From an uncultured Pirellula sp. (lineage in GTDB: Bacteria > Planctomycetota > Planctomycetia > Pirellulales > Pirellulaceae), in assembly GCA_903892365.1 (NCBI GenBank), contig CAITIF010000945.1, forward strand, positions 1-6,822: 6,822 bases of DNA. The letters run 5' to 3'. Positions 1-6,730 of this stretch are shown here, piece by piece. Position 1 is the stretch's first letter; each line of letters starts with the position of its first letter. The notes beneath the pieces were generated by a model. That model worked only from the letters and a program-made list of their open reading frames with translations, did not search any database and was not told the origin of the DNA. Position numbers and translations under genes: made by a program.

Positions 1-2
1 AC

Positions 3-941
3 TGCGAGGAGATTTTCACGATTGAGCGTTACGTTCCGGTCAAGCCTGTGGATGCTGTGCCCAAGCCAGTGCCGAACCTGAAGAATTTGAAAACAAAGCC
101 TGCAACGCCCGCCGTTCCAATCTCGCCTACCAAGAGCCCAAAGTCCAAAACCTTTCAAGATCTGCGTTCCACGCTGCCCAAGTCGCAGGAAGCTCGTACA
201 GAGCAATCGGCGAGTTTTCACCAAGATGGTTTTGCGAACTTAGGAGATTTTTTGCCGCCAACCCAAGCGAGTCACTCGGTACCGTCAAACACTTGGGTCG
301 AGCAAAACGAGTCTACGCCAAGTTATATGCCCCCACCATCGCTGGCGAAGCAACGCCCTCGTAAGAAGAAAGGTAGCGGATCGACGATCAAGCTGGTCCT
401 TTCGATCCTTGGGGCGGTTATGGGCGTGTGCGTGCTTCTGTGTTGCGGAGGTGGAGGAGCATTTTATTTCTATGTAACCAGCGAGAAAACGATATCGGCA
501 GGTGGCTATTCGGCGGATGCGCCAGGTATGCCGTTTGAACCGACGATACGCGATGCCACCGTTTCGGGGAAGGCGATCTCAAATCCTCGCACAAGATCGG
601 AGTTCATGATCGCCACGGTAAGCTCGGCGGTCGGGCGCGATGCCAGCGTCGACAACTACGTAGCCTATTTAAAATCGACAGGAATGGCTTCGGATCAGGA
701 TGTCAGCTCCTCGGAGCGAGCTGGCTTGCGAGGGTTCCGATTGAAGACGCGCAGAACGGCTAGCATGCCCCCTAGTATCACAGAGATCTTTGATGTGAAT
801 GGGAAAATACTGATGATGGTCTACGTAAATGGTGCGGTCGGGGCTAAGCTGAAGGGTTTAAGAACCACGCTTACCGAATCTCAGGCAGAAGCGATCGATG
901 TTCCGGAGCAATTCTTTCAGTCGCTTCGTGTTTCGCCTTGA
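3..941 (+). CDS. Single-pass membrane protein with proline-rich cytoplasmic arm, 5'-truncated by the window edge
   Basis: The frame is open to the left edge with no stop, so the gene probably starts outside. A GTG at 48 is an in-frame candidate start (297 aa) but has no clear Shine-Dalgarno. The first visible codons read CEEIFTIERY, which would suit the last cysteine knuckle of an N-terminal zinc ribbon; that is inference because the rest is missing. Numbering from the GTG: residues 1-105 are Pro/Ser/Lys/Gln-rich and probably disordered; 101-108 form a basic patch (KQRPRKKK); about 114-143 is one membrane segment containing a Cys-Cys-Gly-rich stretch (CVLLCCGGGG); 144-297 is a small extracytoplasmic domain ending in FFQSLRV. 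The basic patch predicts a cytoplasmic N-terminus. The tail resembles secreted domains common in planctomycete membrane proteins of unknown function. I do not recognise a named family. It is separated by 134 bases from the ABC operon and need not be functionally linked to it. Confidence 0.75.
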   Translation, partial: CEEIFTIERYVPVKPVDAVPKPVPNLKNLKTKPATPAVPISPTKSPKSKTFQDLRSTLPKSQEARTEQSASFHQDGFANLGDFLPPTQASHSVPSNTWVEQNESTPSYMPPPSLAKQRPRKKKGSGSTIKLVLSILGAVMGVCVLLCCGGGGAFYFYVTSEKTISAGGYSADAPGMPFEPTIRDATVSGKAISNPRTRSEFMIATVSSAVGRDASVDNYVAYLKSTGMASDQDVSSSERAGLRGFRLKTRRTASMPPSITEIFDVNGKILMMVYVNGAVGAKLKGLRTTLTESQAEAIDVPEQFFQSLRVSP

Positions 942-950
942 GCAATCGCT

Positions 951-956
951 TATACT
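951..956 (+). promoter_or_regulatory. Candidate -10 element (TATACT) upstream of the ABC operon
   Basis: TATACT matches the sigma-70 -10 consensus at five of six positions and sits 10 bases after the stop of the preceding gene, which would give a leader of roughly 110 bases before the ATPase start. There is no good -35 at 16-18 bases spacing (the best hexamers there match poorly), so this is only a candidate. Read-through from the upstream gene is an alternative, since no T-tailed terminator separates the two. Confidence 0.25.
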
Positions 957-996
957 AACGGTCTTTCGCAAAGCTTGGTTTGGATATTGTTTATGA

Positions 997-1034
997 AAGC
1001 CGATATTCATGCATTTGCTTTCAAGCATCGGCTT
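997..1034 (+). other. Inverted repeat with alternative hairpins in the operon leader
   Basis: AAGCCGAT (997-1004) is perfectly complementary to ATCGGCTT (1027-1034), an 8-bp stem with a 22-base loop. The right arm can instead form a tight local hairpin, CAAGC (1022-1026), loop ATCG, GCTTG (1031-1035). The two structures are mutually exclusive. No run of T follows, so it is not a classical intrinsic terminator. It lies between the candidate -10 and the ATPase ribosome binding site, where it could affect expression, but stems of this length can also occur by chance. Confidence 0.3.
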
Positions 1035-1066
1035 GCGAGAACAAGTACTTAAACTCATTGAGAATT

Positions 1067-1071
1067 GAAGG
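1067..1071 (+). promoter_or_regulatory. Ribosome binding site of the ABC ATPase
   Basis: GAAGG lies four bases before the ATG at 1076 (GAAGG-CGGA-ATG). It decides the start. A longer frame opens at a TTG at 980, but its 32 extra residues are cysteine-rich, do not resemble any ABC N-terminus and have no comparable site. Starting at 1076 places the Walker A motif at residue 38, normal for the family. Confidence 0.6.
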
Positions 1072-1075
1072 CGGA

Positions 1076-1837
1076 ATGATCGCGGCGTGCCAATTGACCA
1101 AGCAATTCCAGGTCCGAGGGACTCCGTTGGTTGCCGTCAATTCGTTAAGTTTTCATGTGGGTAGCGGCGAAGTGTATGGGCTTCTGGGGCCCAACGGCGC
1201 AGGAAAAACGACCACGATTCGAATGATTATGGGGTTGTTGGAACCAGATTCCGGGCATGTGGAAATCAACGGTGTTCGGTCCGATCGCGGGAGCTCCGAA
1301 ATTCGGCGGCAGCTGGGCCTGATTTCGACCAACGATGGCGTCTATCCGTGGCTTACGGTTCGGGAAATGTTACTGTATTTCGCGGATCTGTACGCGGTCG
1401 ATATGGAGATCGCAACGGAGCGATTGAAGGAGCTTGCCTTGTTGCTGGATATCGGACGATTTCTTGATCAACGTTGCAGCACGCTCAGTACGGGCCAAAA
1501 GCAACGGGTCACTCTTGCCCGTGGGTTGATGCACGATCCTCCCGTGATGTTGCTCGACGAGCCTACACGGGGATTGGATGTGGTTGGTAGCCAGACGGTA
1601 TTTCGAGTTATTGATTTGCTTCGGCAGCGGGGCAAGTCCGTTCTGTTGTCGACCCATCGATTGGATGAAGCGGAACGAGTCTGCGATCGATTTGGGCTTT
1701 TGCATCGAGGCAATATGCAGTTTGAAGGGTCGCTTCACGACTTGCAGCAGAAAACAGGTAAGCAACATTTGGTCGACATCTTTATCGGCCTGCTCAGTGA
1801 TTCAGACTCCATTCCCCCGGTATCTCAAACGCTATGA
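1076..1837 (+). CDS. ABC transporter ATP-binding protein, NatA-like
   Basis: This cytoplasmic ATPase of 253 aa should power the permease encoded next. All main nucleotide-binding motifs are visible: Walker A GPNGAGKT at 38-45, signature LSTGQKQR at 137-144 (LSTGQ rather than LSGGQ), Walker B VMLLDEP at 157-163, D-loop GLD at 166-168 and H-loop histidine at 194 (STHRLDEAE). At the Q-loop the usual glutamine is replaced: ISTNDGVYPWLT aligns with LPQEPGLYPRLT, placing Thr85 at that position. From memory, NatA-type sodium/drug ABC ATPases also often lack this Gln and carry the STG signature, which supports the subfamily call. Length fits the ~245-aa family. The stop overlaps the next start in ATGA (1834-1837), a sign of translational coupling. 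The substrate cannot be read from this subunit. The ATPase assignment is very secure; the NatA label is by resemblance. Confidence 0.93.
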   Translation: MIAACQLTKQFQVRGTPLVAVNSLSFHVGSGEVYGLLGPNGAGKTTTIRMIMGLLEPDSGHVEINGVRSDRGSSEIRRQLGLISTNDGVYPWLTVREMLLYFADLYAVDMEIATERLKELALLLDIGRFLDQRCSTLSTGQKQRVTLARGLMHDPPVMLLDEPTRGLDVVGSQTVFRVIDLLRQRGKSVLLSTHRLDEAERVCDRFGLLHRGNMQFEGSLHDLQQKTGKQHLVDIFIGLLSDSDSIPPVSQTL

Positions 1838-4164
1838 AAGAATACTTAGGCAATGGTCGGTTATGGCGATTGTGCCAAAAAGAGCTTCGCGAAAGCTTAA
1901 GAGATCGTCGCACGATTGTAACGCTTGTCTTGATGCCTATTCTGGTTTATCCACTGCTGAGCATGGCTCTGCAACGGTTGTTGATTGGGAGCATCTCCAA
2001 ATCTTCGTCCGAGACAGCCTACATCGTCGCCGCGGCAGACCAAGAGACTGGATATCAAATTCAAGATGCATTGATACGAGCGCGGCAACTTAGCCAATCC
2101 GGAACTCAATCGCCGATCCGAATTTTGCGTACTGGCCAGAACCAAGAGGTTCCGCAAGGTCCATCGGGAGAATCTCCCGAACCGGACGATAACGAAGTTG
2201 CATCGGAAATTGACCCTGATCCATTGATTGCAATTGCACCCAATCGAATTGGGTTTCGTCTTCGAGTGATTGAAAATCTGACGCCTCGTGATGTATTGCA
2301 AAATTCAGAAGTCGACCTGGCTGTCTCGCGAATTACATCCGCCCGCGTTCCGCTCGAACAAGGGGAGGCGTTTTCGCTAGACATTCAGGTCGAGTTTCGA
2401 GAGGGGGATTCGCGAAGTGAGGCAGCAATGTCCGAGTTCCGGCGGGCCATGCAGGTCGTGAACGATTCCCAATTCGAAGCGATTCGTAAACGCGTTGACG
2501 CTCGTTTGCCATCGGTCATCACGATGCGAGGAACAGGTATCGGTTCCGTAGTGGCGGACATGTCGACGTCGATTGCCGGAGTCATCCCGCTGGTTCTTAT
2601 TTTAATGACGATTACCGGGGCCGTTTATCCAGCCATTGATTTGACGGCCGGAGAACGCGAACGCGGCACGATGGAAGCATTGATTGCCACACCAGCACCT
2701 CGATTTGCATTGCTTCTAAGCAAGTATGTGGCTGTAGTCTGCGTCGCGATTTTAACCGCGTTGGCAAATCTGTTTGCGACTTGGATGACTCTTTCGTTTG
2801 GCGGATTGGGGCAGGCATTGCTCGGGAAACAAGGATTTTCCATTTGGATGCTTGTTCAGATTTTGCCCTTGTTGGTGATCTTTGCGTCCTTCTTTAGCGC
2901 CATACTTCTGGCTTTATGTTCGTTTGCCAGAAGTTTTAAAGAAGCCCAGGCCTACTTGATTCCCGTGATGCTTTTGTCGCTTGGGCCGGGGCTGATTACC
3001 TTGATGCCGAACGTTGAATTCACGTCACTGTTAGGGGTGGTTCCCTTGGTCAACATTTTACTTCTGTCGCGTGACATAATGCTGGGGCAATCGGAATTGG
3101 TACCTGCGTTTGCAGCCGTTTTCTCAACCATCATTTACGCTTGTGCGACATTGGTCATTGCATCGCGATTGTTCGGTGCAGAGGCCGCGACAGCGGGTTC
3201 CCAAGAAACATGGTCCGAGCTATTAGGGCGACCGAAACGGCTACGATCTAGTCCAACCATCGGGGAACTAGCGATTTACCTTGCCATCTTGTTTCCGGTT
3301 TTCTTCATTGCTTCCAATGTGGGAGGAATGTTCAACTTGAAGGGGACTCAGGCGATGTTCTTCAATGCGATCTTGCTTTTTGTATTGTTTCTCGCCATGC
3401 CGTTCATTTTCTCGCTGTATCGCAGGCTCGATTGGAAATCCACTTTCTTGCTCCACTTTTTCACACCTGTCCGATCGACCGCGAATCCCTCTTCGGACTC
3501 ATCATCACTCACAGCCAAGTTGTACGTTTCCAGATCTCTCGCCTCCAAAGGGTTGAGTGCCTTGAGTTGGGTACTTTCCATTGTTTTGCTTGGTTGCGGG
3601 ATGTGGATGGTTGCGTTTGAGGCGTATCTGCTTTTTGAGAGTTGGAGTTTAGCGTCGCAATTAACGGAAGAGGATCGAGTGAAGCTGAAAGCAACCTTTT
3701 TGGAGATCCCGTTTTGGGTGGTTCTTCTGACCGGAGCGGTTGCCCCAGCCGTTGCCGAAGAGTTTTTCTTTCGTGGCTTTGCTCTATCGGCTTTTCGAAC
3801 GAAACTATCCCCGGAACGCAGTGTTTTGTACTCCGCCATCCTGTTTGGCGTGTTTCACATTATTGCGGGAAGCGTATTGTCGCTCGAAAAATTGGCTCCG
3901 ACGATTATCCTGGGAGTGGCGTTGGGAACACTCGCGGTTCGAACCGGTTGCCTTTGGCCCGGAATTTTGCTTCATATGATGCATAACGCTCTTGTGTTCA
4001 GCATGACTCGGATCAGCGAATCCGAACTCGAAAAGTGGCTTGGTGCAGACAGCAAGCATCTTCCGATCAGTTGGATGTTGGGTGGTGTTTTCGCGATAGG
4101 TTTGGGGTTTGTAGTTTTATTTTTGGCAACTCGGCAAGAACGGTTCAATGAAAACTCTCATTAA
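1834..4164 (+). CDS. ABC-2 permease (NatB-like) fused to CPBP intramembrane protease
   Basis: A 776-aa polytopic inner-membrane protein with two modules. Module one (about 1-450) is an ABC-2 permease: membrane segment 28-50, a large extracytoplasmic domain 51-240, then segments near 246-268, 292-318, 335-362, 372-392, 396-415 and 424-446. The cytoplasmic motif GERERGTMEALIATPAPR (273-290) is the conserved element of NatB-type permeases that contacts the ATPase. Module two (about 477-776) is a CPBP (Rce1/CaaX-type) protease: membrane segments near 477-497 and 505-528, then 575-603 and several more, with EEFFFRG at 642-648 (EExxxR), FGVFH at 671-675 (FxxxH) and HMMHN at 714-718 (HxxxN). These match the catalytic Glu/His/Asn set of Rce1-like proteases, so activity is expected. 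This fusion is, to my knowledge, recognised as an ABC permease/CPBP protease family; its substrate is unknown to me. The ATG has no clear Shine-Dalgarno and overlaps the ATPase stop; the 3' end overlaps the adaptor gene by 17 bases. The loop at about 101-130 is unusually rich in Pro/Glu/Asp. Confidence 0.93.
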   Translation: MKEYLGNGRLWRLCQKELRESLRDRRTIVTLVLMPILVYPLLSMALQRLLIGSISKSSSETAYIVAAADQETGYQIQDALIRARQLSQSGTQSPIRILRTGQNQEVPQGPSGESPEPDDNEVASEIDPDPLIAIAPNRIGFRLRVIENLTPRDVLQNSEVDLAVSRITSARVPLEQGEAFSLDIQVEFREGDSRSEAAMSEFRRAMQVVNDSQFEAIRKRVDARLPSVITMRGTGIGSVVADMSTSIAGVIPLVLILMTITGAVYPAIDLTAGERERGTMEALIATPAPRFALLLSKYVAVVCVAILTALANLFATWMTLSFGGLGQALLGKQGFSIWMLVQILPLLVIFASFFSAILLALCSFARSFKEAQAYLIPVMLLSLGPGLITLMPNVEFTSLLGVVPLVNILLLSRDIMLGQSELVPAFAAVFSTIIYACATLVIASRLFGAEAATAGSQETWSELLGRPKRLRSSPTIGELAIYLAILFPVFFIASNVGGMFNLKGTQAMFFNAILLFVLFLAMPFIFSLYRRLDWKSTFLLHFFTPVRSTANPSSDSSSLTAKLYVSRSLASKGLSALSWVLSIVLLGCGMWMVAFEAYLLFESWSLASQLTEEDRVKLKATFLEIPFWVVLLTGAVAPAVAEEFFFRGFALSAFRTKLSPERSVLYSAILFGVFHIIAGSVLSLEKLAPTIILGVALGTLAVRTGCLWPGILLHMMHNALVFSMTRISESELEKWLGADSKHLPISWMLGGVFAIGLGFVVLFLATRQERFNENSH

Positions 4165-5407
4165 GGTATTGGTTGCATTTGGGATCCTGGCGGGATTAGG
4201 CTATGCGGCTTATGGCCCCGTCCAGCGCTATTTCGAGGAAGCCAGCCGACCCAAATGGCGAACGCAAAGCGTGGTTTTTGGCGAGATTGTTCAGGCTGTC
4301 AATTCGACAGGGAAAGTCGAACCGGTCAAGCGTGTCAGCGTCGGCGCGTCGGTGAGTGGTCCGATTAGCCAACTGTTTGTTGATTACAACAGTAAGGTCA
4401 CGGAGGGGCAATTGATGGCTCGGATCGACCCAAGGCTTTACGATTCAAGCGTTTCACGCGACAAAGCGGTCTTTCGAACTCGCGAAGCCGAGGTCGCTCG
4501 CGCGGACGCCATGCTTCTTCAAGCTCTTGCTGACGAGCGACGAGGTAGCCAGCTTCAAAAAAACCAGCAGGACTTAATCTCTGAAGCCGAATTAGACCAA
4601 TTCAAGTTTATGCGAATGACGCGTGAAGCAGAACTGCTGGTTGCCAAAACAAACGTCGAACAAGCAAAGGCGCAATTAGAAAATTCCGAAGCCAACCTTG
4701 CGTTCACCGAGATTTTGGCTCCTTGCGATGGAGTCGTCATCGAACGAAAAATCGATATTGGACAAACTCTTGCTGCTCAATTTCAGACGCCCGAAATGTT
4801 TGTCGTTGCGCCGGATATGGAGAGCCGAATGCACATTTATGCCTCCGTCGATGAAGCCGATATCGGGCTGATATCTAAGGCTCAAACTGATGGCCAAGTT
4901 GTTCGCTTCACGGTGGATGCTTATCCCGACGAATTGTTCGACCAAGGCAAAATCGTTCAGGTGCGTTTGAGCAGCACAGAAGAGCAGAATGTGATCACTT
5001 ACCCCGTTATCGTAGAAACTCCTAACACAGATCAGAAACTGCTACCTGGGATGACCGCAAGCTTGTCGTTTCAAATTAACAAGAGAGAAGGAGTCTTGAA
5101 AGTTCCCAACTCCGCATTGCGATTTTATCCGCCCAAAGAACGTGTCCATCCTGACGATCGATACATTTTGGACGGGGTCGAAGACCAAAAACAAGCTGTA
5201 GCCGATACCGCTCGCATGATGTCTGCCGACGAAAAATCAGAAGCGAGCAAAGCCAAGAACGATCGATTCGTCTGGGTGTCCGACGGAAAATTTCTACGAG
5301 CCAAGAAAGTGCGGTCGGGTGTCTCGGACAATCGCTACACGGAACTTGTTCAAGGAGATTTGAGCGATGGTGAAGAGTTAGTTGTTGGAGAAAAACCAAA
5401 GCAATAA
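4148..5407 (+). CDS. Periplasmic adaptor subunit, MacA/HlyD-like (RND/MFP fold)
   Basis: A 419-aa membrane fusion protein expected to sit in the periplasm, anchored by one N-terminal segment (4-22), and to bridge an inner-membrane transporter and an outer-membrane channel. Domain order: lipoyl half one about 60-95 (VSVGASVSGPISQLFVDYNS), alpha-helical hairpin about 100-185 with tip ISEAELD at 144-150, lipoyl half two 186-212 (LAPCDGVVIERKIDIGQTL), beta-barrel 215-310, the MacA-like LPGMTASLSFQI (299-310) followed by VPNSALRF (319-326), and a membrane-proximal domain about 373-416. The TolC-contact motif R-L-S is only partly present: the tip Ser145 is there but Arg and Leu are not at the usual spacing. 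A charged insert (328-372) interrupts the C-terminal region. The ATG lies inside the permease gene, with a weak upstream AAGAACGG. No MacB-type permease follows, so the likely partner is the upstream ATPase-permease pair. The family is very secure; the partner is inference from the operon. Confidence 0.92.
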   Translation: MKTLIKVLVAFGILAGLGYAAYGPVQRYFEEASRPKWRTQSVVFGEIVQAVNSTGKVEPVKRVSVGASVSGPISQLFVDYNSKVTEGQLMARIDPRLYDSSVSRDKAVFRTREAEVARADAMLLQALADERRGSQLQKNQQDLISEAELDQFKFMRMTREAELLVAKTNVEQAKAQLENSEANLAFTEILAPCDGVVIERKIDIGQTLAAQFQTPEMFVVAPDMESRMHIYASVDEADIGLISKAQTDGQVVRFTVDAYPDELFDQGKIVQVRLSSTEEQNVITYPVIVETPNTDQKLLPGMTASLSFQINKREGVLKVPNSALRFYPPKERVHPDDRYILDGVEDQKQAVADTARMMSADEKSEASKAKNDRFVWVSDGKFLRAKKVRSGVSDNRYTELVQGDLSDGEELVVGEKPKQ

Positions 5408-5420
5408 CCGTAGCCAGCTC

Positions 5421-6656
5421 TTACTGAACGGAAGAAATTGCAACGTCGACTTGCAGTTGAATGCGGTGGGAAGCGATTTCTACATCGTTTGGGTCAATCG
5501 CGATCCAAACTGGGACGGCTCGAAAATCAGAGCGAGCCATCGGGTTGGGGGAGCGCATTTGAACCGATCCAACCACACGGTCAATGCGCGTGACGGTTCC
5601 AGCCAGTGGGCGTTGAACTGCGGGCGATCTCAATTCTACTTTGTTTCCGACTGCAATTTTGCCGACGTCGGATTCATGGACTTCCGCCATGCATACCATT
5701 TGGCTGAGGTCGGCTACTTCTGCGAGCGGGAGTTGGCCGACACGTTCCCCAATTTCTGCGTTGACGGTAATCACAAATCCGTCCAAGGGGGACAGAAGCT
5801 TCGATTGCTCAACCTGCTCCCTTAAAATCTCGATTTGTTTTTCAAGACTGGCAATCGGCGACCCTTGGTCGACGAGCGACAAAGATTCAGAAGCCGAGTT
5901 CATCGCACGTTCTGCCTGTTCGACCTGAAGCTCGCTCAGTTCAACGGCTTGATTCGAAGCCAAAACAGCTTGTTCGCTGACCAACGAGGCACGTTGCATT
6001 TCATTTCGACGTGTTTCAAGCTCGATCGTCCCGATGGCCGCTCGTGTGAGTGGGTCGTTGCGTAGACGTTCTAGGGTCGCAATTTGTTGACTTAGGGATT
6101 CGATTTGGGCGACTCCCTGGGTGGCTTGCTGGCGTTGCGCTAAAGCCTGTTTCCTTTGGATCGAAGCCGATTGTTGTTTGAGTTTTGCGGCATCGAACTG
6201 GAGGGATGCTTCCTTGCGTTTTATTTCTAACAGTGCCTTGGCTTCTACTAACTTCAGTAAAGCAGCTTCAAGTTCGAGCGATTTCAGTTCGAAACTTTGA
6301 AGTTTGGCAATGGTGTCGCCTTGTCGAATTGCCTGCCCAGGTTTGACTGCGATTTCCTCAACCCGGTCGCCTGGCAACGCGCTGATCCGAACCATCCCGC
6401 GAGCTGGCAAAAGCCGTCCTTGCGCGAACACTTGGGAGGCCTTGGGCAAATTCGGTTCTTGATAGGCGACATGGATCGAGGTGGAGGGCGCGATCGATGA
6501 GGAAGGGGCTAGCTCCGCTGTCGAGACATTGAGGGCTGGAGAGCTTGAATCAATGAAGGAAGGTGTGCAGCCGCAGAAAGCAAGCAACCCTAACGACACC
6601 CTTTGAATCGGAAGCCAAGTGAAATTAGGGAGATATGGGCCAGATGTCAGACTCAA
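5421..6656 (-). CDS. HlyD-family adaptor, DevB-like ABC-exporter subunit, probable lipoprotein
   Basis: A second membrane fusion protein, opposite in direction to the operon. I choose the TTG at 6656 (411 aa) because GGAAAGG lies nine bases before it. The frame is open up to a TTG at 6731 (436 aa), with a GTG at 6713 also possible, and there is no ATG before codon 113 of that long form, beyond the signal. Numbering from 6656: signal with hydrophobic core VSLGLLAF, then FCGC with Cys30 as candidate lipidation site; low-complexity Ser/Ala/Pro linker to about 65; lipoyl half one 76-124; very long Gln/Ala/Leu-rich coiled coil about 125-287; lipoyl half two LLSPLDGFVITVNAEIGERVG start 287; beta-barrel 309-365; C-terminus with FRAVPVWIAID and LQVDVAI, which resembles DevB-type adaptors of DevBCA exporters. 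The lipobox is not ideal (Phe at -3), so a simple anchor is possible. No DevC or DevA partner is visible. It ends 13 bases from the convergent adaptor gene. Confidence 0.88.
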   Translation of the reverse strand: MSLTSGPYLPNFTWLPIQRVSLGLLAFCGCTPSFIDSSSPALNVSTAELAPSSSIAPSTSIHVAYQEPNLPKASQVFAQGRLLPARGMVRISALPGDRVEEIAVKPGQAIRQGDTIAKLQSFELKSLELEAALLKLVEAKALLEIKRKEASLQFDAAKLKQQSASIQRKQALAQRQQATQGVAQIESLSQQIATLERLRNDPLTRAAIGTIELETRRNEMQRASLVSEQAVLASNQAVELSELQVEQAERAMNSASESLSLVDQGSPIASLEKQIEILREQVEQSKLLSPLDGFVITVNAEIGERVGQLPLAEVADLSQMVCMAEVHESDVGKIAVGNKVELRSPAVQRPLAGTVTRIDRVVGSVQMRSPNPMARSDFRAVPVWIAIDPNDVEIASHRIQLQVDVAISSVQ

Positions 6657-6721
6657 GCAGAACAACCTTTCCGGAATAGACTCAAGACAGTTCGACGTAC
6701 GGTTCGAATCCACTCCAAGGA

Positions 6722-6730
6722 ATGATAACA
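6722..6730 (-). promoter_or_regulatory. Candidate extended -10 for the DevB-like adaptor gene
   Basis: On the - strand the sequence reads TGTTATCAT, an extended -10 (TGn plus TATCAT, five of six matches). A hexamer 17 bases upstream (TACACG) is a poor -35, which extended -10 promoters can tolerate. Transcription would start near 6715, leaving about 60 bases before the TTG at 6656 and excluding the 6731 start. Support is from motif match only. Confidence 0.25.

Noticed and set aside
980..1075. N-terminal extension of the ABC ATPase from a TTG at 980
   Set aside because: The extra 32 residues are not ABC-like, and the ATG at 1076 has a well-spaced ribosome binding site and gives the normal family length.
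1578..2093. 171-codon + strand frame spanning the ATPase/permease junction
   Set aside because: It overlaps two well-supported genes in another frame, and its Cys/Arg/Ser-rich product has no recognisable domain.
2164..2180. Perfect 8-bp inverted repeat TCGGGAGA-A-TCTCCCGA inside the permease gene, resembling an operator or hairpin
   Set aside because: A stem of this size is expected about once by chance in a window this long, it is well inside a coding region, and no promoter element accompanies it.
2238..2254. Inverted repeat ACCCAAT-CGA-ATTGGGT inside the permease gene
   Set aside because: Seven base pairs within coding sequence with no T-tract; compatible with chance and codon choice.
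3348..3839. 163-codon open frame on the - strand opposite the permease-protease gene
   Set aside because: It is a shadow of a strongly supported coding region whose catalytic motifs lie on the + strand; the product is rich in Lys/Ser/Arg and shows no domain.
5382..5825. 147-codon + strand frame following the MacA-like adaptor, which might be read as a downstream operon member
   Set aside because: It lies opposite the DevB-like adaptor, whose lipoyl and barrel domains are clear, and its translation shows no fold or motif.
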